From Triglochin maritima (lineage: Eukaryota; Streptophyta; Magnoliopsida; Alismatales; Juncaginaceae): a DNA stretch of 64,000 bases. The position numbers and the translations under genes are program-made. The DNA is taken from assembly GCA_963682175.1 (NCBI GenBank), contig OY821775.1:12992501-13056500 (forward strand), written 5' to 3'. Shown in pieces: positions 12,105 to 23,538 of this stretch (the first letter of the stretch is position 1; each line of letters opens with the position of its first letter). Below the pieces are notes generated by a model that saw only the letters and a program-made list of their open reading frames with translations, ran no database searches and was not told the DNA's origin.

Positions 12105-12530
12105 TGATGAGATCAACATGTTATTAATCTGGATAGACCCACAACATAATCTAGACAAACACTCAACTTAAACTGAACATAACAAAAACTTAAACCGGAC
12201 AGACACAACTTAAACTGGACACCTAAACACTTTAATCTGAACAGACACACAACATAACCGGGACAGTCCCAGAGCGTAAATCAGACAGACTAGAACCTTA
12301 ATCTTGACAAACCTACAACATAATCTGGACAAGCACTCAATTGAAATTGAACATAACAAAAACTTAAACTGGACATACACAACTTAAATTGGACACCTGA
12401 ACACCTTAATCTGGACAGACACACAACATAATCGGGACAAATCCAGATCGTAAACCGGACAGACTAGAACCTTAATCTGGACAGACCCACAACATAATCT
12501 GGACAAACACTCAACTTTAACTGAACATCG
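12105..12530. repeat. Degenerate ~21-bp tandem array (3' of FAR1 relic)
   Basis: Repeated units of the type ACTTAATCTGGACAGACACA/CAACATAAT, with many substitutions (GGACAGAC, GGACAAAC, GAACATAAC variants). Same family and orientation as the array at 13930-14590. Confidence 0.8.
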
Positions 12531-12595
12531 TTATACTGGGGTGCGTAAAAGTTTCATCGTTTTACAAGAACTGAAAATAACAAGAAAATCTTAAA

Positions 12596-15462
12596 TTAAG
12601 GAGGAAGTTCCTCGTAATATAGATTCATGTCCCAATCACAGAAATCAGGATCCCCCAATTTTGGTGCGACTACGTATATCAGCGATGTAACCTTCATCTT
12701 GAACTTTCTCTTCTCTTGTTCGCCGTGGTTTTTGTGGCTTCTTTTAATTATCTTCTCAGTTAAAGAAACTCGACGTTTAGTCAGCGATCTTCCTGGACAT
12801 TTGACCTTATATGGATTGAGAACAGATGTACTCGCGGTCCCAGGTTCAGCAGGTTGAGTAGGGAATTGGGTAGTTTGCATACGTGCCTTAAAAAATTCAA
12901 TAGACTTAATGGCCTCAAGATACCTTTTGTGTGAAACGAAGGATTCCTATGCGATCCAAATGGCACGACCCATTATGTCGTCGTGACGACGAAGCACATT
13001 CTTCTCCATTATGCCATCGTCCGGGTACATCTTATCTCTATAACTCCTTCGAATATCCTTCCGCCATCGGTTAACGATGTAAGACTCCGGAAGCGTGCGT
13101 GCAATGACAACAAAAATGTGGCAACATAGAAGACTAACGTGCTGAAACATTCTACAATCATAAGTGAAGTTCATAGATCTTATTTGTACTAGGAAATGTT
13201 TCGACAGTAGCTGCTCACCAGACAATACGCGTTCAAATACCTTGTAATGAAATGCGTCATCCGTATTGAACTCCTCCATTATATCGGAGTATATCATATT
13301 CCCAATTTCTAATTTGACTTTCTTGAAGACCCCTACCGTATACAACTCGCTGAACTGCCTCTCAAAGGGATACATTGAAACCAATTAGGGACTCTTATGA
13401 AGACAATCGAAATCTGATTGAGCATCTTTCTCGTACTTGTGGCGGACCACGAGTTCGTATTGTTGAATGAACTGCTTAAGGGTGGTCTTAGATGTCAGGT
13501 ACTTGTCGAAAAAAGCGTTCATACTCTCGCTTCTCTGAGTAGATGACATTCCCACGAAGAAACAATCTCCAACAAATGTAGCTATCCAGGACTCTTGGAT
13601 TGCATAAATCGATTGGAGCCAACTATGGTTCTGGAGGTCAAAATCACCAATGAAACCATGTCAATTACGCTCAAATTATGCTGGGGTTTTGGAATTGTAT
13701 ACAATCAATTTTAGATCAAATAACATGTACTTACGATACTGCGTCGACAACTTCACCGGAGCTTTGTTCATTATGTGCCATATACAAAATATGTGCCTCG
13801 CATCTGGGAAGACATTCCTTACAGCAATAGTAATGATGTCACATTGATCTGTTATGATCGCTGGGGGAGTTATATCTGCATGATGGGGGAAATTTAAATG
13901 GAATGAGTCATATATTCAAAGAAAAACTACTTTGAAAACTTAATCTGGACAGACACACACAGATTCCGACCAGACCCATGACTAATTCTGGACAGACCCA
14001 CAACGTATGCGGAACAGATACACGACTTAATCCGGACAAACACACGACTTAATTCGGACATACAAACAACTTAAACCAGACAGAAACACAACTAATTCCG
14101 GAAAGACCACAACGTATTCGAAACAGACACGCAACTTAATCCGGACAGACACACGACTATATCCGGACAAACACACGACTTAATCCGGACATACAGACAA
14201 CTTAAACCGAACAGAAACACAACTAATTCCGGACAGACACACAACATAAACCGGACAGAAACACAACTAATTCAGGACAGACACACAACTTATTCCGGAC
14301 AGACACACAACTTATTCTGGACACACAACTACACAACTTAATCTGGACAGACACACAACTTAAACAGGACATACACCCAACATATTCCGGACATACCACA
14401 ACGTATTCCAGACAGAACCACAACGTCTTCTGGACAGACTCACAACTTAGTCTGGACATACCCACCACTTAATCCGGACAGACACACAACTTAATCCGGA
14501 CAGACACGTAAACTTGATCCGGACATAACCACAACGTATTCTGGATATACACACACCTTAATCTGGGCAACTACACCCATTAAAGTTGACAGGCCCACAC
14601 CTCAAACTAAACATGGCCCTAAGTATATACGTACCGTTCATGCACAACAACCACGTTTGGAACAAGCAAATATAATTTTCAGTGGTCTCAGAAGACAACA
14701 AAGCGCAACCGAGCAAAACCGACTCGAAATGGTGATTAACTCCTACAAATGGGGCAAAAGGCATGTCGTATTTGTTGGTAATGCAGGTTGTGTCGTAACA
14801 TATTGCGTCTTTGAAGTATGAATATGCAGCTCTAGAACGACAGTCAGCCCAGAACACGTTCTGTAGTCTTCCTTCGTCATCAATATCCTTTACATAGAAA
14901 AACATGGAATCAATCTTCTGCATCCTAATGAAATAGTTCTGAAGAGCTTGTGCATCGTCAGGTCTCATCTTCAAATTTCTGACTTCGTTTACAACATTCC
15001 TGCACACAGAAATGTTTAAGACCAGGCAAAATGTTTTACTTCAATTATGTTAGGCATAAATATCACACACCTTAGGTCACTTTCGTTGAAAGTCAATTTC
15101 TCATGACCTCCGGCCTCGACCACAAAAGATTGCATGGTCTTAGCAGTCGATATCCCAGCAGAATCATTGCATGATATGCGTGCTCTAGCGGCATCAGTGC
15201 ACCGGACCCTACTGGATAACTTATGCTTTAGTTTCCCTTGTCCTTGGTTTGCTAGAGTCTGGCCCTCCCTGGAGCAAGTCAGTGTGCCCCGTATAACAAC
15301 ACCACGATCGTAATAAAATTTCCTTATCTTAACACCAAAATCACAGAAATCGGCATATGCTACGTAAAATGTTTTGGCATCTTCGAAAGAATGAAAAAAC
15401 AACTGCTCCTTCGGAACATTTGAGGGTTGCTCCACTGGTGAAGACACATTAACGACTTCCAT
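12596..15462 (-). pseudogene. FAR1/FRS-like (MULE transposase-derived) pseudogene
   Basis: Three exons with GT-AG borders: 15462-15071, 14999-14635, 13875-12596. Exon 1 encodes the FAR1 DNA-binding region (SFEDAKTFYVAYADFCDFGVKIRK). Exon 2 starts the MULE transposase domain (FWADCRSRAAYSYF, DTTCITNKYDMPFAPFVGVN). Exon 3 continues it (AIITDQCDII, HIFCIWHIM, MSSTQRSESMNAFFD), then a SWIM-like zinc finger region (CRMFQHVSLLCCHIF) and a C-terminal tail. The exon phases join correctly. Exon 3 has four in-frame stops at 13676-13678, 13661-13663, 13385-13387 and 12947-12949, yet no frameshift. Intact FRS proteins are light-signalling transcription factors derived from Mutator transposases; this copy is probably dead. 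It could also be a MULE transposase, but no terminal repeats were found. Confidence 0.85.
13930..14590. repeat. ~21-bp tandem array inside intron 2 of the FAR1 relic
   Basis: About 30 degenerate copies of a unit like ACTTAATCCGGACAGACACA, many ending CAACTTA or CAACGTATT. It fills nearly all of the intron between 14634 and 13876. GT and AG borders of the intron lie outside the array. Confidence 0.85.
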
Positions 15463-16669
15463 TGGAGTACAAAGAGGATGAGAGGAGAACCAAGAGAATG
15501 AAGAAATAAGATAATGCGCCAAAAGGGAGACAAAAGGAAGAAGAAACTTCATCTTCTGTGTAGGAGTGCCAAAATGAGGGATGAGCTGATTTGAGACGCA
15601 TTTAATGTGATTTGAGACGCATTGGGAAGACAACAAAAGAAAAGAGGGAGGGGGAAGGAAAATGGCAATTTCTTTTGTGCTGCTGACATGGACTGCGCCA
15701 ACTCAGCAGCGTCCTCAAGGGGTGTCCTAAACAGCGGTCATTAATCGTTTTTGTACAGATAACTAATAAAAACAAAACATTACCAAAACTATATATAGCG
15801 TTCATGAGGTTGCACAATACTAAAACCTAATATACCTAACAATTCAACATGATATTTAGTTGAAAAAAAATTCCTGACACAGAACTCCGAAAATTGAATT
15901 ACACCAAAAGCCTGGAAACGATTTCACGTGTACAGTGGGTCAATGTTGTCCACCAACAAAAAGACTCATATCCTACAACTGCTAAATAAAAACAAGTTTA
16001 TTCTTCCTCAGTTTATCCTACCAGAATACTATGTTCGAGTCTTTGAATTAAAAACCCAACTTGCAAGCATATTCATCTAACTACTTAGGTTAGGCTACAA
16101 AGATTTATTCTAATAACTCAAAATATACCAATTAATTAGTACAATAACATGAAATGAACAATAATTCTCAACATTATTTTTTAATAAAATAAAGTAACAA
16201 GTTTGACTTTAAACATTCAAATATACCAATCCATACAATACAAAACACATCATATTTCAATTAACTATCGTTAGTTCAAAAATCAGTCAGTTTTCAGTTT
16301 AACATAGTTCAAATTCTGTTCAGAACTGTTTCATTCAGATTATTTCACAAAATCCATTAATAATTACCTGGACCACTCACCACAAACACATTGTGGTCTT
16401 CGGTCAACGCATAAGCCAACCTCGCATCAAATTTTTATTTTACAATTTATCTAAAATTTAACTCTTGTGGAACCCTTATACGTTATTTGTATCAGTCAGT
16501 CGACATTAGATTTGAGCCTTGTGGACTTATCGTTGACACACAATCCACTTTGGATTTAGTTGCCCTGTCAGGCAAGTTCGTCGACCTATGCTCATAACAG
16601 CCAGTATACTCTGAAAAGTCAGTATGCTCTAAAGAGTCAGAAAGTGACAGACCAGCTCAGTATCACTTT
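15463..16669. other. AT-rich intergenic DNA
   Basis: No conserved gene or element recognised. Includes the presumed promoter side of the FAR1 relic and a short imperfect duplication (CAGTATACTCTGAAAAGT / CAGTATGCTCTAAAGAGT, ~16602-16640). Confidence 0.5.
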
Positions 16670-17885
16670 CTTATTTTACAAAATAATGATGAAAAAATAT
16701 TGGAAGAATACAAACATGTGACATTTATTTAGCAAAAATATTAGGGGAAGAAACGGCCCCTGTGATACCATTTTAATTATCAAAACAAGACATCACATAT
16801 ACCAGATGCGATTTTTCAGAAAATGAAAAAAATCATCAAGATGTCATTTTTGCATACCACAAATTAAGAGCTAGGATTAATCAAGACGGATTCACAAATG
16901 CGGTAAAACTCTTCTACAATCTTTTAAACTTGTGCATGCCAATTTTTACCTTTTAGATGGATACCCAAGTCATTTGTAGTACGAATGTCGTTTGTAAAAA
17001 ATAAAGTTTGTAGTACGAATGTCGTTTGTAAAAAATAAAGGTAGGGTTTTAATTTTCCAAATTTTTACGTAGACTAAATAGATATTGTTGGGATGTGAGA
17101 TCATGGGTAAGTATTTTTAAAGGTGATTTTTAAAATATGAAAATAATAACTAATTGTAATTTTTAATAAAAGTATGTTAAATTGATTCCCCCTATTTTAA
17201 CTAAGTATTTCTTCTTAATTCGTTCACTGGTTTGTTCCATATGACTTTATCATATCAAGTCGAATGTCAATTACATCTCCAGCATTTTGTTGAGTAATTG
17301 TTTTCACAGCCAACCAAGTCTAAACTTTCATAAATTATAATTTAATACTTTAACGAAATTTTTTGCTTCTCTTGTTCGAGATACACAATTTTTAAAAACA
17401 TTTACCTTTAAATTAATTCACAGCCATCCGAGTCTAAATTTAAATTCATGGTCATCCAAGTTTAAAATATAATTATAATTTATAAATTACCGAAGTTGTT
17501 TCTAAAAATTATTGTAGACCATTGATACAAGTTAGTGTTTAATTTTTCAAATTTTAGCCCCTTGTGCAAGATGAAATACGGACATAAAAAATTGTGGAAA
17601 TGTTTTACCGTATTTGTAAATTAGTTTGCGGTAATAATGTCTTAATTAGTCATGAATCTGCATTGATTAATCATGACTCTTAATTTGTGGTATGCAAAAA
17701 CGCCATCTTGGAAATGACATAGTTGATGTCGTTTTTAAGAAAAGAAAAAAATGATATCTGTCAATTTTTTGTTAATGAAAATGATATCACAAGTGTCTTT
17801 TCTCTCTCATATTTTGCCAAATAATTTCAAATGTTAATATTCTTCCAATTTCTTTTTTCCATCATTATTTTAAATTTTTTCCTAA
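16670..17885. mobile_element. Element with long terminal inverted repeats (foldback/MITE-like)
   Basis: The left arm (about 16670-16930) and the reverse complement of the right arm (about 17560-17885) share many blocks in order: AAAATAATGATG, TTGGAAGAATA, TTGCATACCACAAATTAAGA, CGGTAAAAC. Arms are ~250-300 bp and diverged; the centre has no ORF. Exact ends and a target duplication could not be fixed. A MULE-derived or other foldback element is likely. Confidence 0.65.
16977..17042. repeat. 32-bp tandem duplication
   Basis: GTAGTACGAATGTCGTTTGT followed by AAAAAATAAAG occurs twice back to back, in the centre of the inverted-repeat element. Confidence 0.85.
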
Positions 17886-18289
17886 TTTTTTCTTCATTTT
17901 AACAACGAAGACAATTAACAACTTCAAATAATTTGGATTTTTGGATTTCAGATCAATGTTCACGAACCGCCTAGGCGATTGTGCGGTGGCCCAGCTCTAG
18001 GCGACCCTTTTTTAAATCCTTTTAATTTTATAAAATAGTTAAAAATTTAGGAAAATAGGAAAAATGCACAAATATTATCTAAAAATATCGTACATGTTTA
18101 GGCTTCAAAAGGACACCTAGTTCCTCGACCAAGGTCTCACTCGGCACCCCCTCTACCCACCTAAACACTTAGGTATACCATTTATTGCTAAAGTAGTACG
18201 ATTACAAAGGTAGTTAACTAACTCAGAGTTCATACAATAGCAGATAAGAGAGATTAAAATTACAAGCCAACTAACTAATTCCATTGGAC

Positions 18290-18679
18290 ACATTAATAGT
18301 CCAACTGGGAACCATATCAAATCCTCCACCATCGGTTCGCGTTCGAATTGTCGACGTAGACATCATGTTCGTCTTCTTCAATTTCTTCATCGTGGGATTG
18401 GACGTATTGCTCGTCGATGTCCATCGGTGGTTGAGAACTCGATGCACCTGGATGTCCAGAACTAATGTGAACGATGTCATCATACATTCCAACACCTAAT
18501 AACGGCGTGTCAGATGTTGTGGACGTGGATCGAAGAAAGCGTCTCCGTGAAGAAGAAGGTCCTAAAGTTGTTTCCTCGGCATCGGCTCATGTAAGCTCCT
18601 CTCCAGCGAAGACCGGATCTTCAGTTTCTACCAACCATGGATGCTCATCGAAGAGATCATAGTCCACACTGATGGGGTC
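18290..18679 (-). pseudogene. hAT transposase C-terminal tail, cut off by solo LTR
   Basis: Minus-strand frame reading DPISVDYDLFDEHPWLVE and on to a stop near 18290. This is the usual hAT tail (a D-P-I block, then an EWL/PWLV block) that should follow the LVYVNYNQ segment at 28100-28140. Joining 28068 to 18679 across the ATAAA duplication gives a continuous frame. One in-frame TGA lies near 18590. An acidic Glu/Asp stretch precedes the final stop. Confidence 0.8.
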
Positions 18680-18866
18680 ATAAATGAAAGGAATGTGTTC
18701 TAAAAGTTTTACTTTTATATGTCAATTATTATGAATTGGATGTGCAAACATTTTGTTCCTTGATTATGATATTCGTCTTTTGGAATTGTTAATGAAGAGA
18801 CACTTGGTCCTTAACCGTAGAGCTCTAAAAGATAATGGTTTACATAAATCAAAAGTTATTCACAGT

Positions 18867-19603
18867 TGATGAGAATTAAGTTTATACCGCAAATGCACAA
18901 CGTCAATGAAGACGTTGCAAGTACGGGTCGAACACAATGAGGGAGAGATTTGTTATTTGTGTGATTTTCGAGTAGGGGAAAGAAGGAGAGAAGAATAAGT
19001 TTGGTTTTGAGATTTTTGGTTTTTAATTTCTAAAGCATGAAACATGAACAAATAAAACTAAAATAAGAACAAAGATGGTGAATTCCGTTGGGTGGAGGTT
19101 TAGATATCGGGTTTAGATTAGATAATTCAGAAACTTATAATAAATCATATTAGTTATAAAGCATTACATGATAAATGATTTAACACAAACTCAAGTAATC
19201 AAAATATACTAATCACGAAATTAAAATAATAACTTTATTCTCTTCTCATCACCCTAAATCTGTCACCTCCACCCTTTGGAAAGAGTTAGAAACTCATGGA
19301 TGGAGAGGAGGAGAAGGGGTCCTAGAGGAATTACAAAAGAAAACTAAAAACAAGAAATAAAATAACAGAATTTTATTGCTAAAGAGAAGAATACAAAACT
19401 AAGACTAAGAATTAAAAACTAAGGTTAAAATTTAGAAGATCCTCTACAACATCGTTTCAGGGCTATTTATAGCCGATACAAGGGACTTAGGTATAAAATA
19501 GGAAAGTACACGCGTCAACACGCAACCGGTAAAAATTTTAGAGCATGGATCTAATTTTGTGCGGCGGATTCACCGCATTTTGTACATAAGGTGCGGCGGA
19601 TTC
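18867..19603 (-). repeat. 3' LTR of gypsy copy 3, truncated
   Basis: Nearly identical to 24822-25561, then broken in the second GCGGCG palindrome (GTGCGGCGGATTC) by copia LTR B. The remaining U3 part is absent on the far side, so a deletion accompanied or followed that insertion. Confidence 0.9.
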
Positions 19604-21637
19604 TGAAGGGAATGTGTTCTAAAAGTTTTACTTTTAAATGTCAATTATTATGAGTTGAATGAGAAATCATTTTGTTCCTTGTTTATGTTATTCGTCTTTC
19701 AGAAGTGTTAAGGAATAGGCTCTTGGTCCTTAACCGTAGAGCTCTAAAAGATGTTGGTTTACATAAAACAAAAGATATTCGGAATCATGGTAATTAACAT
19801 GAGACATTAATTACCGGGTTAAGATTGTCGTGTTTGGTCATAGATCATTGTAGCTCTACAATTGAGTGACAACACGGGTATGCAAAAGAGGAAAATATTA
19901 CTTTTGTATACTGAATAGACCTAATAAGTAAAATATTATAGGAATGTGTTTCTGTGTCATTAATATTTTACTGTGTCCTTGGTCCTTTGATATGAGACTT
20001 ATATCCGATCGCTTAAGGAGTTCTTAATTAGACTAGTGTCTTGAGCTATCGATGAGTGTAGTGTAAAGGCATTAGTTGGTTAAGTATAACTTTCGTTGGA
20101 GAAGATAGTTAGTCAAAAGATTATCATTGCCCCTCTTAATTGAGTGATGATATTAGTGGGCCCCTTGATAAAGCAAAGTTATAATGTGCACAATGTGATT
20201 TGAGTTAAGTCACATATTTATAACTAGCTTAAAGAGATCAAGAAATGAATACTAATACAAAGATGACACAATACTACTTTGTGTGTATTCTTAATATCAT
20301 GAGGCAAGGGACGGACACAAGTGGTGCACTCCATCACTAATTGGATCGGGTTTTGGTTCGAGTGGAATTAAGACATCTAACTAATTGGGAGCTATAATGT
20401 GTAGCTAGATACCGCTTATAGCTTGTGATATTAAGCTCTTAATATCACTGCCAACTTAGTTTAGATCCTCCCATAGGTCACACCACAAAACTGGGAAACG
20501 AGTAATGGAGATTTTGAGTTCATAGGATGTGTCGGGTTTCATGTAGAAAATATGACACATGGGGTGAACAAGCAAAATCAAAATTATGTTGTGATTAATA
20601 ACATAATTAGAATCTAAATTAAATTCATATGTGATGTAAATATTATGGGGTGTAATGATTGATCATTACTTAGGATAATATGTTACATAAGTTGTGAATT
20701 TACTACTAATCCCGAAATGTCAAATTTTGTAGGGGTTAAACCGAAATTTGACAAGTCTGCAGAACAGTGCTCAAACGGTCGACCGGTTAGCAGTAAATGG
20801 TCGACCGGACGTGTCTCGACTGATAACAGAGAATTTTCATCTGTTCGAACGGTCGACCGAATGTGATCGGTCGGTCGACCGAACATTGCGATGGAATAAT
20901 TCTTGTTACGAACGGTCGACCGAGTTATAGAACGATCGACCGAAACTAGGTTCGAGCGGTCGACCGAACCTTGAAACGGTCGACCGGTCCAGACGGTTTT
21001 TAGCAGAATTAATTTAAGAATTAATTAGATCATGCATGGAATGGTCCATAATTGATTTAATTCGTGGCTAATATTATTTATTATTAAATAATGGATGGTT
21101 AGATGGAATTTTGCATGAGATCATGGGCAAGGGGTTGCACATGAATAGGTAATTTTGAGAGAGCTTATAAATACAAGCTTATTTCATTACCCAATTAATC
21201 TAATTCATTATTTCTTGTGCAAAAAAAATTCTCTCTCCATAATTCTCCACGAAATTTCCACAAATTCTTAAGTTTAGATTTAGTTTCAAGAGGTCATCTT
21301 CTCAAGGAAACTAAAGGGGTTAGTAATTAGATTCTAAACTCTATTGGAGATCGAGAGGCTAGCTCTTCTCTCTCCAATCTCGTTTAGAGTTTGGTGAAAT
21401 CTCGGAGGCATCCGGCGCAGCAACAAGCATCCACAGCGTCTCCGAATCTTCAAGAAGTTTTAGAGAACTTCTAGGTATGAATTTCGTAGACTCATGTTTG
21501 TTTTAATAAGTTTGTAAAACTAGTTATTGAAACAAACAAATACATGCATGAAATAAATCGTAGAAAATTGTAGATGATCCTTATTATACATAAAAATTTC
21601 TAAAATATATATGTATAATTAAACATGAAATCCAACA
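19604..21637 (+). repeat. Copia-type LTR B
   Basis: About 2.03 kb, starting TGAAGGGAATG and ending AAATCCAACA, followed at 21639-21650 by TGGTATCAGAGC, the classic tRNA-iMet primer site. Related to LTR A and LTR C over its length. A cluster of eight GGTCGACCG palindromes lies at about 20776-20992. Short ORFs in the cluster are artefacts of the repeats. Confidence 0.9.
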
Positions 21638-21638
21638 G

Positions 21639-21650
21639 TGGTATCAGAGC
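21639..21650 (+). other. Primer binding site, tRNA-iMet, copia B
   Basis: TGGTATCAGAGC complements the 3' end of plant initiator tRNA-Met, two bases after the LTR end. Confidence 0.92.
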
Positions 21651-21960
21651 ATTAGGGTTCAATTTTCTTATGATTTAAGGTTGTAAACGAATTTAGTTTG
21701 CCATCTAGGATTTAAACAATTCGGTTTACCGATTTGTCCTCAATGAATGTGAGCAAGATACTACATGGATTTATGCATGAAAAAGGAAAAGATCTCACCA
21801 ATGTGAAGTACAAAGGAAGGTTCATGGCTATGTTGATGGACAAAACCCGAATTCCCTCAAAAACCTGTGAGATGCTAAAGAAGGGAGTCAAATACGGGAA
21901 ACAAATGAGGCTCAAATACTTAAGGGTTGGAGCCCACACAAACAATTCTCACTGAAGGAG
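21651..21960 (+). mobile_element. Copia B internal stub
   Basis: About 300 bp downstream of the PBS. A 73-residue frame starts at 21734 (MNVSKILHGFMHEKGKDLTN) and may be the start of gag, but it stops at 21955 and no catalytic domain follows. The stub ends in a (TTTA)n tract at 21963-21990. Confidence 0.6.
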
Positions 21961-22000
21961 TCTTTTATTTATTTATTTATTTATTTATTTTTATTTTTTT
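21961..22000. repeat. (TTTA)n low-complexity tract
   Basis: Seven or so TTTA units and a T-rich run at the junction between the copia stub and the gypsy copy 3 interior. Confidence 0.85.
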
Positions 22001-22167
22001 TGAAATATATAACTATGTACAAACATAAATTCCCATCTTCATTTGTCAAAAGACATCAAAAGGGAACATGACACCACGTGAGGCCAGAATATTCATGCGT
22101 GGGCCCCCTTCACAAAGAGCACAAGATGAAATGAGAGGTTCATAAATTGGACGCAAAGGCGTCTCAT

Positions 22168-23538
22168 TCAAAGGATCAAATTGAAAGAGCTTGAACCTCT
22201 CGAGAGTTTGGGAAATAAGGGGCAACAGAAGAGTTTCTCCCGTTGCGGTGCTGAAGTTATGATCGTCAATCCAAATCTCCAACCAACTGGCTGGTGCGTC
22301 GGAGCGATGTCAAGAGCCTTGTCAGGCAAGTCTGACTCACCAGGCGAACAAAAAGTGGGTCTCTTACCCAATGTACCCTCCAAGGAACTCCTAATACCCT
22401 CATGAGCAATGTAGTCGTTTGATGTTCCATCATTTCCAAGATGATCAGGAAGAATAGTGAGAGGCAAACTCTCATCAGGTTGTTTGAAATTGAGGGTGCT
22501 AGGGAGCTCTTGCTCCACCGGAGGTGAGTCCTTAAGAGGCACAACATGAAGATCATGTGGCTCAAGGGCCACGGGGCAAGAAGATAAGGCACAATCCTGG
22601 GCCGACTCATAATGAAATCGGTCAATTTTATTCTCAAAATGTATCGAATCCTCCACTAAGTGATCATGAATTGAAACCCCAAGTCCTTCAGACTGACTAG
22701 GAGTTTGGCTTTGAAAGATTGTGCTTTGAATTTGTGGATGTGGTGGTGGTTCGATATCAAAAGATGAATCCTCATGTTGACAAGAAAAGTTACTCTCCTC
22801 ACGTTTACTTAATTGTTGTGACATTTGACTCAATTGCAGTACCATATTTTGTACGGACTGTTGAGTGGTTTCCATGAATGTAAGGAGAGTTTGTTCCAGG
22901 GAATCAGGTATGCGGTCAACTATGAGGTTCAAGTCAGAGCTTGGGAAATTTTTAGGTTGGGTGTTGATGGAGTGAGAGTAAGTCCAATGGTTTGGAGTGG
23001 GGTGTTGGTAGGACTCTGGGTATTCGGGAGGAGGATACTGAGGTGAAAATGAAGTATAAGAATTTGGATATGAATTGTCTCTCCACGAATCCATCACTCT
23101 CGAGTTGTACGCATATGCGTAATAGTCATATTGAGCGTTTTGGGAAAAGGTATGCTCATACTCAGGCTCTGGGGGAACATAAGGACATTCCCTGATAACA
23201 TGACCACTCAACCCACAACAGTCGCATGGTACGGCTACTGGAGCCACCGGTGCACTCATGTTGTCTGTCCTACGCATGAAGGAGGCAAAAGTTTGTTGTA
23301 ATGTCTCAGTTTGTTGACCAACATATGATCCGACATAACTAGATTGTGGTCTAGCAGTCGGTGTCTCTCTCATATTACCCCAATATGAAGATTGCTCAGC
23401 CACACAATTAGGATTGTCCCAACCATATGGGGTGTTAGTCTGAGCCACCCCAGGTTGCATGGGTCCGGAATACCAGGACGAATTGTCCTGGTTCCAACAA
23501 TGATATGGATGGTCGCCCATGTAACCTTCCATCTTCAC
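22168..23538 (-). CDS. Zinc-knuckle ORF of non-autonomous gypsy copy 3
   Basis: A 456-residue intact ORF. It has a CX2CX4HX4C knuckle (CDCCGLSGHVIREC, around residues 103-116), a Tyr/Pro/Ser-rich middle (YPPPEYPESYQ), and a helix-like segment with repeated Gln (TLLTFMETTQQSVQNMV) that resembles the Gln-rich segment after the knuckle in the gag of copies 1 and 2 (LMTTFIQTTNQSFQRLE). The upstream gag domain and the protease are absent. It sits where gag should be, after the PBS and leader. It may be a trimmed gag that binds the element's own RNA; that is inference. The C-terminal half has no domain I recognise. Confidence 0.75.
   Translation of the reverse strand: MKMEGYMGDHPYHCWNQDNSSWYSGPMQPGVAQTNTPYGWDNPNCVAEQSSYWGNMRETPTARPQSSYVGSYVGQQTETLQQTFASFMRRTDNMSAPVAPVAVPCDCCGLSGHVIRECPYVPPEPEYEHTFSQNAQYDYYAYAYNSRVMDSWRDNSYPNSYTSFSPQYPPPEYPESYQHPTPNHWTYSHSINTQPKNFPSSDLNLIVDRIPDSLEQTLLTFMETTQQSVQNMVLQLSQMSQQLSKREESNFSCQHEDSSFDIEPPPHPQIQSTIFQSQTPSQSEGLGVSIHDHLVEDSIHFENKIDRFHYESAQDCALSSCPVALEPHDLHVVPLKDSPPVEQELPSTLNFKQPDESLPLTILPDHLGNDGTSNDYIAHEGIRSSLEGTLGKRPTFCSPGESDLPDKALDIAPTHQPVGWRFGLTIITSAPQREKLFCCPLFPKLSRGSSSFNLIL

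Noticed and set aside
12105..14590. CRISPR-like spaced repeats
   Set aside because: Units are contiguous, degenerate and lack unique spacers; this is plant DNA with tandem repeats.
12596..15462. Functional FRS transcription factor
   Set aside because: Four in-frame stops within the MULE/SWIM coding exon rule out a full product.
20683..20930. ORFs on both strands in LTR B
   Set aside because: Produced by the GGTCGACCG palindrome array.
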